From an uncultured Adlercreutzia sp. (GTDB taxonomy: Bacteria; Actinomycetota; Coriobacteriia; Coriobacteriales; Eggerthellaceae): DNA of 34,347 bases. The stretch is taken from positions 1 to 34,347 of the forward strand of contig CAJUSP010000021.1 in the NCBI GenBank assembly GCA_910589165.1, given 5' to 3'. Positions 29,104 through 34,347 of this stretch are shown one piece after another (position 1 is the first letter of the stretch; the number at the start of each line of letters is the position of its first letter). A program made the translations under genes and the position numbers. Below the pieces are notes generated by a model that was not told the DNA's origin, did no database searches, and saw only the letters and a list, made by a program, of their open reading frames with translations.

Positions 29104-30651
29104 TTACGAGAAGCTGCGGATATAGCCCTGCAGCTCGTCTTTGCTGTGGATGCCGCACTTCGCGTAGATGTGCTGGATGTGGTTGCGCGTCGTGTTGTAG
29201 GAGATGCACAGGTCGTCCGAGATGGCCCGGGCGGAAAGGCCGCGCACCAGCCCGTCGAACACCTCGGCCTCGCGCACGGAAAGCTGCGCCGCCTGGGCCG
29301 CCAGCGCGCACTGGCGCCGCCAGGCCGTGTATTCCTCGGCCTCGGCGCTGCGCAGGGCCGCGTTGCTCGGGCAGCTGGCGCAGGCCGCCACCAAATCGCC
29401 CGCCGATCCGGCGGCCAGGCTGCACGTGGCGCACTCGAGCCCCATGGGCGCGCTGCCCTTATCGTCGGTAGTCTCCTGCAAAGGCTGCATCATGGCCACA
29501 AGATCGCTCTTGCGGAACAGGAACAGCGCCACCACGAGCATGACCACGGCCGATGCCACCATAATGGCCAGCACCACCCCAAGACCCAGGCCGCATACCT
29601 CCACTACCAGCGCCACGGCCCAGCCCATGATGGCGCCGAGGGTGTAGGAGGCGTACCCGAAACCGAATACCCGCAGCACCGAGGCGCCCGACTTGAACGC
29701 GATGCGCGCGATGAGCACCCACACGCACAGGCTCACGAGCGCGTTCACCCCGCCGCTAACAGCCATCACCAGGCCGCTTTGCGGCCCCACGACGGAGAGT
29801 CCGATGTAGACGAACGACACCACCAAGATGATGCCGTACAGCAGCGTACCGAACTTGGCGTTCTTGGGAAGGCGCAGGGCAATGAGGGCCATGGCCACCA
29901 TGAACACGATAATGAGGAAGCCGGAGATGCGGCGGTAGTCGACCAGCAGGCTCACATTGTCGGAGAACAGCGGGAAGCACGCCCGGCAGATGCTCACGGG
30001 AATGGCGAAGAACAGCACACCGAGCACGAAGCGCCACAGCCACGAGGGCGGCTGCCAGCTGTCGGAGGGCACCTCGTGGCGCTGCTCCGCCGGCTCAACC
30101 AGAAGCAGGGCCGCGGCCAAAGCCGGCATGGCGAAGAACAGCCATGGCTGCACATACAGCGACACCGACAGCACCGTGTAGTCGAGCGTCATGCCGCACA
30201 CCTGCACAAGCGCCGCCATGAGGATGACCTCGCGCGGGCCCAGCTCGGCGAACTGCAGCATCGACTTCGCCGCGATGAACGCCGTGCCCACACCGATGAG
30301 CGCCGCGCCCGCCAGGTACCACAGCCCCGGCACCATCTGCAGCACGAACAGCAGCACCGTGCCCACTGTGGCCACCAGCCCCATAGAGAACACGAACCAC
30401 GGCACCTGCAGCAGCCGGTGGAAGGTGCGGTGGGCGGCGCCGGTTACCACGAGGGTAAGGGCAAAGAGCGCGTTGCTGACCACGTACACCGCCGAGACGG
30501 CCTGGTCATCCAGCTCGTAGCCGAAAAACGTCACCTCGCACCCGTACAGCACAAGCAGATACCCCACCCAGAAGGCGGCTCCCAGGTACTTCACCCCCGG
30601 TACCATCTTGTCGAGCGTGGCAAGCATCTCGCTGCGCGACGACCACTGCAT
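29104..30651 (-). CDS. LuxR-family membrane regulator with a CxxC-x13-CxxC linker
   Basis: Protein of about 515 aa. About a dozen hydrophobic segments occupy residues 20-385. The linker then carries four cysteines as C-x2-C-x13-C-x2-C (Cys407, 410, 424 and 427, counting from the chosen start), and the LuxR helix-turn-helix follows (LSVREAEVFDGLVRGLS, then NTTRNHIQHIYAKCGIHSK). The cysteines could bind zinc or an Fe-S cluster or form disulfides, which suits a regulator placed inside an Fe-S respiratory operon; this is inference. ATG 30651 has GAGGGG upstream; the longer reading to 30774 would pass through a terminator. It lies between torD and napG of operon 2 and is insulated from torD by two terminators. 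Confidence 0.85.
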   Translation of the reverse strand: MQWSSRSEMLATLDKMVPGVKYLGAAFWVGYLLVLYGCEVTFFGYELDDQAVSAVYVVSNALFALTLVVTGAAHRTFHRLLQVPWFVFSMGLVATVGTVLLFVLQMVPGLWYLAGAALIGVGTAFIAAKSMLQFAELGPREVILMAALVQVCGMTLDYTVLSVSLYVQPWLFFAMPALAAALLLVEPAEQRHEVPSDSWQPPSWLWRFVLGVLFFAIPVSICRACFPLFSDNVSLLVDYRRISGFLIIVFMVAMALIALRLPKNAKFGTLLYGIILVVSFVYIGLSVVGPQSGLVMAVSGGVNALVSLCVWVLIARIAFKSGASVLRVFGFGYASYTLGAIMGWAVALVVEVCGLGLGVVLAIMVASAVVMLVVALFLFRKSDLVAMMQPLQETTDDKGSAPMGLECATCSLAAGSAGDLVAACASCPSNAALRSAEAEEYTAWRRQCALAAQAAQLSVREAEVFDGLVRGLSARAISDDLCISYNTTRNHIQHIYAKCGIHSKDELQGYIRSFS

Positions 30652-30687
30652 AGCGTCCCCTCTCATGCGGTGCGCTGAACAAGGCGA

Positions 30688-30706
30688 AAGCCGCCCGCAG
30701 GCGGCC
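30688..30706 (-). terminator. Second terminator behind torD of operon 2
   Basis: GCCGCC (30690-30695) pairs with GGCGGC (30700-30705) across a 4-nt loop, followed on the minus strand by TTTCGCC. Confidence 0.6.
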
Positions 30707-30725
30707 TTCCCCAATATACAGGAAA

Positions 30726-30768
30726 GCCGATGCCGTTGGGCGGTTGAACCGCCGTCAACAGCATCGGC
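30726..30768 (-). terminator. First terminator behind torD of operon 2
   Basis: GCCGATGC (30726-30733) pairs with GCATCGGC (30761-30768), continuing inward through GTTG/CAAC and GGCGGTT/AACCGCC pairs with small bulges. It is followed on the minus strand by TTTCC. With the next hairpin it separates the enzyme genes from luxR-napG-napH. Confidence 0.75.
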
Positions 30769-30792
30769 CACCATTGTAAGCTATAACGTTAC

Positions 30793-31458
30793 TTACTGGG
30801 CCAAGGATTCTTCCAGCCAGGCCGCGTCATCATCCACAAAAGCGATGGCATAGTCCATGAAGGCCGGGTAGAAGGCCTCCCTGGCGAAGGTTCGCACCCG
30901 CTCGGCCAGCATCGGCATCCAGTTCAGCAGATGCTCGCGGGCGAAGCGCTCCTGCACGGCCAGCAGCCGCGAGGCCTCTTCCTCGTTACCCGCTTCCAGG
31001 GCCTCGGCGATACGGTCGCTGGTAATGGCCATGAACTCAAGCTCGAAGGAAAGGTGGTCTTCCGGGCTCTGCAGCGCGGGGTCCACCGTCACCTCCTCGG
31101 CGCGGAAGACGGCCACCACCTGCTCGCGGGCCTCGCCCATGAGGTTGCCCTCCTCGTCGGTGAACACCGACTCGAAGGGAACGGCGGTATCGCCCTCGTA
31201 CACGCCGGCTGCCAGGAAGATGCGGGCATAATCGACGCGCAGGCGGGTGAGCACATCGGGAGGGGCCACGCGGAAGGAGCGGTAGATCGCCTCGGAGGCG
31301 GCCTTCATGGGGCCCTCTTCCGGCGCGGCCAGCGGCGTGGCCTTCAGCGTGGCAATCTGCTCGTCGTCAAGCTCGCGATAGAACACCGATGCGAGCAGGC
31401 GGTACATCTCGGCGCGACCGCACATCTCGGCGATACGGTCGGACATCTCCTCGGTCAT
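30793..31458 (-). CDS. TorD/DmsD-family molybdoenzyme chaperone of operon 2
   Basis: Protein of about 221 aa, helical, with AEMYRLLASVFYRELDDEQ near the N-terminus and DHLSFELEFMAITSDRI centrally, the same segments as in the operon 1 chaperone. I start it at ATG 31458, preceded by AAGGAGAG; a 12-residue longer reading lacks a ribosome site. It lies 113 bp behind the anchor gene, across a hairpin, and is followed by tandem terminators, so unlike operon 1 it ends its transcription unit. The expected client is the partial catalytic subunit at the right edge. Confidence 0.8.
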   Translation of the reverse strand: MTEEMSDRIAEMCGRAEMYRLLASVFYRELDDEQIATLKATPLAAPEEGPMKAASEAIYRSFRVAPPDVLTRLRVDYARIFLAAGVYEGDTAVPFESVFTDEEGNLMGEAREQVVAVFRAEEVTVDPALQSPEDHLSFELEFMAITSDRIAEALEAGNEEEASRLLAVQERFAREHLLNWMPMLAERVRTFAREAFYPAFMDYAIAFVDDDAAWLEESLAQ

Positions 31459-31519
31459 AGCCCTCTCCTTTTCCTTCCGGGCGGCCAGCCGCACGGCTGG
31501 CGCCCCTGGTTTCCATCAG

Positions 31520-31549
31520 GCAGGGCGGCAGGTTGCACAGCCGCCCTGC
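31520..31549 (-). repeat. Hairpin between the anchor and torD genes of operon 2
   Basis: GCAGGGCGGC (31520-31529) pairs perfectly with GCCGCCCTGC (31540-31549) across a 10-nt loop. There is no T-tract, so mRNA processing or stability control is likelier than termination. Operon 1 has a different hairpin at the same place. Confidence 0.5.
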
Positions 31550-31571
31550 GTCGTGCCTACGTACGATGCCC

Positions 31572-32378
31572 CTACAGGGTGATCCCGAAGAAGTTCTCCA
31601 GGGGAACGTAGGCCATCCACATGGCGCAGCGCAGGCACACCGCACCGATGAGAGCGCCGGCCACGGCCACCGCGGCAAGCACCGCCGCGGAGTTGGCCGC
31701 CTTCAGGCCGGCCACACCGCAGGCCAGGGGCACCACACCGCCCACGGCCACGGCACCCACGGCCACGAGCACCATGTCGGCCACGTCCATGACGCCGGTC
31801 AGGTACAGAAGCGAGGTCAGCGCCGCGGCCACGCCGCCCACGGCCAGCAGGATGAAGGCGATCTTCATGTCGGCCGGAGTGGTCTCGTTGTGGCGGATAG
31901 CCGCCACCAGGGCGTACACGGCGAACCCGCTGGCCGCCGCCGTGCCCAGGTAGGCCAGGGGTAAAAGCATGGTGTTCCAGGTGTAGACGGCGTCCATCAG
32001 GTAGGAGTGCCCGGCCATGAAGGACAGGGCCACGCCCACCACGGCGCCCACCACGGCGCAGATGCGGCGGAGCATCTCGTTGCGGTTGTAGGCCACCAGG
32101 TACACGATGACGAACGCCGCCGCGATGCCCACGAGCACGGCCTCGATGAAGATGCCGGAGGTGGGGTGGTTCAGAGCCGCCATCATGTTCTCGGGGTGCT
32201 CCAGGTGGGTCACCGAGCACAGGCCGCCCACGATGAGCAGCACAAGCGCCACGATGGCCGCCACGAAGTTGGCCTTCGAGGTCTTCTTCGCGAACTCGTC
32301 GATGGCCACGCCGGCGAAGAGCCATCCGCCGCAACCGGTAAGTGCCGTGAACAGCACCAAGGACCAGGCAATTTCCAT
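31572..32378 (-). CDS. DmsC/NrfD-like membrane anchor of operon 2
   Basis: Protein of 268 aa with about eight transmembrane helices, starting MEIAWSLVLFTALTGCGGWL. It contains CSVTHLEHPENMMAALNHPT after helix 2, aligned with the operon 1 anchor. It should hold the catalytic and Fe-S subunits to the membrane and take electrons from menaquinol. It begins 1 bp after the DmsB-like stop codon. Confidence 0.85.
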   Translation of the reverse strand: MEIAWSLVLFTALTGCGGWLFAGVAIDEFAKKTSKANFVAAIVALVLLIVGGLCSVTHLEHPENMMAALNHPTSGIFIEAVLVGIAAAFVIVYLVAYNRNEMLRRICAVVGAVVGVALSFMAGHSYLMDAVYTWNTMLLPLAYLGTAAASGFAVYALVAAIRHNETTPADMKIAFILLAVGGVAAALTSLLYLTGVMDVADMVLVAVGAVAVGGVVPLACGVAGLKAANSAAVLAAVAVAGALIGAVCLRCAMWMAYVPLENFFGITL

Positions 32379-32379
32379 G

Positions 32380-32958
32380 TTAGTCTCCGTTCCTCCAGGT
32401 TCCGAACCGGCTCGACAGGATGTAGGCCGTCGAGGGGTTGTTGCCGACGTTCTTCAGGTAGTGCACATCGCCCTCGGGGGCCTCGGCGATGGCGCGGGCG
32501 GCATCGGATGTGGGGTCGTCCAAGTCGCCGTAGAAGCGGGCCTCGCCCGGGCAGTTGTGCACGCACGCGGGCTCCTTGCCCTGGCTCGTGAGGTGCTGGC
32601 ACAGCGTGCACTTCTCCACAACGCGCTGCTCCTTGTTCCAGTTGCGCACGCCGTAGGGGCAGGCCATCATGCAGTACTTGCAGCCGATGCACACCGACTT
32701 GTCGATAAGCACGACGCCGTCCTCGTTGCGATAGCTGGCGCCGGTGGGGCACACATGCACGCAGGGGGCGTTCTCGCACTGCTGGCACATGGTGGGCAGC
32801 CAGTACTCCTCCACATCGGGGAAGGTGCCGTGGGGCCCTTCGATGATCACCTTGTTCCAGTACTCGCCCAAGGCGACGTTGTTCTCCATCTTGCACGAGA
32901 TCTCGCAACCGAAGCATCCGATGCAACGGTCGAGATCGACGACGATCGCGTTACGCAT
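32380..32958 (-). CDS. DmsB-like 4x[4Fe-4S] electron-transfer subunit of operon 2
   Basis: Protein of about 192 aa with CIGCFGCEISCKMEN near the start, then CQQCENAPCVHVCP, CIGCKYCMMACPYGVRNWN and CTLC with a later Cys, the full DmsB set. I start it at ATG 32958 (MRNAIVVDLDRCIGC), with GGGGAGG upstream; a 10-residue extension is unlikely. The start overlaps the end of the catalytic gene by 8 bp, so translation is coupled. It has no signal peptide and should be exported with the Tat-targeted catalytic subunit. Confidence 0.9.
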   Translation of the reverse strand: MRNAIVVDLDRCIGCFGCEISCKMENNVALGEYWNKVIIEGPHGTFPDVEEYWLPTMCQQCENAPCVHVCPTGASYRNEDGVVLIDKSVCIGCKYCMMACPYGVRNWNKEQRVVEKCTLCQHLTSQGKEPACVHNCPGEARFYGDLDDPTSDAARAIAEAPEGDVHYLKNVGNNPSTAYILSSRFGTWRNGD

Positions 32959-34347
32959 AGTTGGCCTCCCCTGCGTCGTAGACTGCATAGCCGCCGCCAG
33001 TGTAATCGGAGTACTCGGGCAGCCACGGAGTGAACTCCTCGGGCTCCTCCCACACTCCGGCGGGCTTCTCGGACTTGCTGATCTTCACCGTGAAACCGCG
33101 CAGCGTGTAAGAACCGTACACGTTGTTGTAAGGCGGGTCGTTCTTGGTGAGCACGTTGACGTTCATGGCCTTCCACGCCTGGCTCGGGTCCTCGGAGTTC
33201 AGAAGCTCCGGGTTCCAGAAGCGCTCCTGGGCCACCACGCCGGGCGCGATGCCCTCGGTGACGAGCACCTTGCCGTGGGTCTCGCCGCGGCGCGACTCGA
33301 TCTTCACCCAGTCGCCCTCTTCCACGCCCACTTCGGCGGCGGTCTTCGGGTTCATCCAGCACTGGGGCACAGGATAGATCTCGCGCAGCCAGGGCACGTT
33401 GCGCAGGGTGCCGTGATGGAACATGGGCACGCGGCCGGAGGTGAGCACGTAGGGGTACTCGGTGTCCGTGAGCGGGCTTTCCGCCGGCTCCTCGAAGTGC
33501 GGCAGCGGCTCGTAGTCGGCGCTGGCCGGGGGCTGCACGTTGCCGTTGTGGTCGGCGCCGAAGCGGCCGCCCGTACGGCCCATGACCGTGAAGCCTTCAG
33601 CGTAGGGCTCGCACTTCTTCGAGGAGGTGTTGAAACCCTTCGGCTTGCCCGTCTCCTCATCGATGACGGCGAACTGCTCGTAGTTGTTCTGCCACTCGTC
33701 CATGGGCATGAACTCGATGGGAGCCTGCTCGCAGAGTTCCTTCCAGGAAAGGCCCTTGTGCAGCACCTTGCGGTCGGCCTGGTCGGCCAGCCACGCCTGG
33801 AACTCGTCGAGGTTCTTCCAGTAACCGCCGAAGTTCGGGTCCGGGAAGGGGTCCTGGAAGGTGAGCTGGCAGTTCTCATGACCGCGGTCGGCAAGGGCCT
33901 TGGCCAGCCAGCCGTAGATCATGTGGTTGTCCACCGACTCGAACAGGTGGGTGCAGGGCTGGCGCACCACGAGCGTGTTCATACGGTAGGCGATGTAGGA
34001 GTTCTCAAGCCACTCGGAGGTGGGCAGCAGGATGTCGGCCATCTCCACCGAGGACGCCGTGGGGTACATGAAGCAGTGCACGGCCAGCTCGATGTTGTCG
34101 CGCATGTCCTGGATGAAGCCGGCGGCGTTGCCCATCATGATGGGCTTGTTGCCGGAGAAGTCGACCCAGATCTTCGGGCGGTAGGGCTTGCCGGTGCGCA
34201 CGGCCTCCAGGATGGTGGGGATGTGCGAGGCATGCCAGTGCTCGAGGCCCTTGTGCTCGATGTAGCCGAGCTTGGCGGCCTGCTGCTCGGCCGGCACGCA
34301 GAGCGTGGGCACGAGCTCGTTGAAGCCGTTGTTGTCCCAGGGCTGGG
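32951..34347 (-). CDS. Molybdopterin oxidoreductase catalytic subunit of operon 2 (partial)
   Basis: The C-terminal 465 or so residues of a DMSO-reductase-family catalytic subunit; the frame stays open to the window edge, so the Tat signal, Fe-S motif and molybdenum-ligand region are missing. Visible landmarks are the IEHKGLEHWHASHIPTIL and FMYPTASSVEMADILLPTSEWLE segments of the substrate-side domains, and the C-terminal cofactor domain with YPYVLTSGRVPMFHHGTLR, ending in PWLPEYSDYTGGGY plus a short acidic tail. The matching segments of the operon 1 enzyme are clearly homologous but differ at many positions. A GTG at 34310-34312 could look like a start but is internal. The substrate is unknown. 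Confidence 0.9.
   Translation of the reverse strand, partial: QPWDNNGFNELVPTLCVPAEQQAAKLGYIEHKGLEHWHASHIPTILEAVRTGKPYRPKIWVDFSGNKPIMMGNAAGFIQDMRDNIELAVHCFMYPTASSVEMADILLPTSEWLENSYIAYRMNTLVVRQPCTHLFESVDNHMIYGWLAKALADRGHENCQLTFQDPFPDPNFGGYWKNLDEFQAWLADQADRKVLHKGLSWKELCEQAPIEFMPMDEWQNNYEQFAVIDEETGKPKGFNTSSKKCEPYAEGFTVMGRTGGRFGADHNGNVQPPASADYEPLPHFEEPAESPLTDTEYPYVLTSGRVPMFHHGTLRNVPWLREIYPVPQCWMNPKTAAEVGVEEGDWVKIESRRGETHGKVLVTEGIAPGVVAQERFWNPELLNSEDPSQAWKAMNVNVLTKNDPPYNNVYGSYTLRGFTVKISKSEKPAGVWEEPEEFTPWLPEYSDYTGGGYAVYDAGEANYA

Noticed and set aside
30775..30793. TGTAA-N9-TTACT, another near-match to the 19-bp dyad
   Set aside because: It abuts the torD stop codon and lies upstream of two terminators relative to luxR, so it cannot serve that gene's promoter. 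Chance is likelier.

Overview
The window is high-GC bacterial DNA, densely coded and mostly on the minus strand. The gene set points to an anaerobic, respiring gut-type actinobacterium of the Coriobacteriia (Eggerthellaceae-like). The clues are secreted Tat flavoprotein reductases with lipoboxes, several LuxR regulators fused to polytopic membrane domains, and multiple DMSO-reductase-family operons. The genus cannot be fixed from this sequence alone. No rRNA, tRNA, CRISPR array, insertion sequence or phage gene was seen.

Left part (1-11.5 kb): a DUF3800 protein, a glutamate-cysteine ligase, a Tat-exported FAD reductase with tandem terminators, a membrane LuxR regulator, a tannase-like secreted esterase carrying a Gly/Asp/Pro-rich insert, a class M sirtuin next to a zinc macrodomain protein (a reversible ADP-ribosylation pair), and a DHA2-type MFS exporter.

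Middle (11.5-17.5 kb): an exported fumarate reductase/AprA-like flavoprotein with a small dicluster ferredoxin, preceded by a LuxR regulator carrying a ferredoxin-like Cys motif between its membrane and DNA-binding parts. Next come an NAD(P)-binding oxidoreductase and an Rrf2 regulator transcribed divergently from overlapping promoters. A short LuxR C-terminal remnant follows the Rrf2 terminator.

Right part (17.5-34.3 kb): two paralogous respiratory operons on the minus strand. Each has, in transcription order, a molybdopterin catalytic subunit, a DmsB-like four-cluster Fe-S protein, a DmsC/NrfD-like anchor, a TorD chaperone, a NapG-like ferredoxin and a NapH-like membrane ferredoxin. The first also starts with an unrecognised protein containing two tandem repeats. 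The second has an extra LuxR gene between torD and napG and runs off the right edge inside its catalytic subunit. A plus-strand LuxR gene converges on each napH: intact for operon 2, reduced to a tail for operon 1. This suggests that a whole module was duplicated.

The main cross-gene signal is a 19-bp dyad, TGTAA-N9-TTACA or a close variant (core TGTA-N11-TACA). It occurs in front of the tannase, the macrodomain-sirtuin operon, the MFS gene, a LuxR gene, the NAD(P) oxidoreductase and the Rrf2 gene. It may mark a small local regulon, possibly under the Rrf2 protein.
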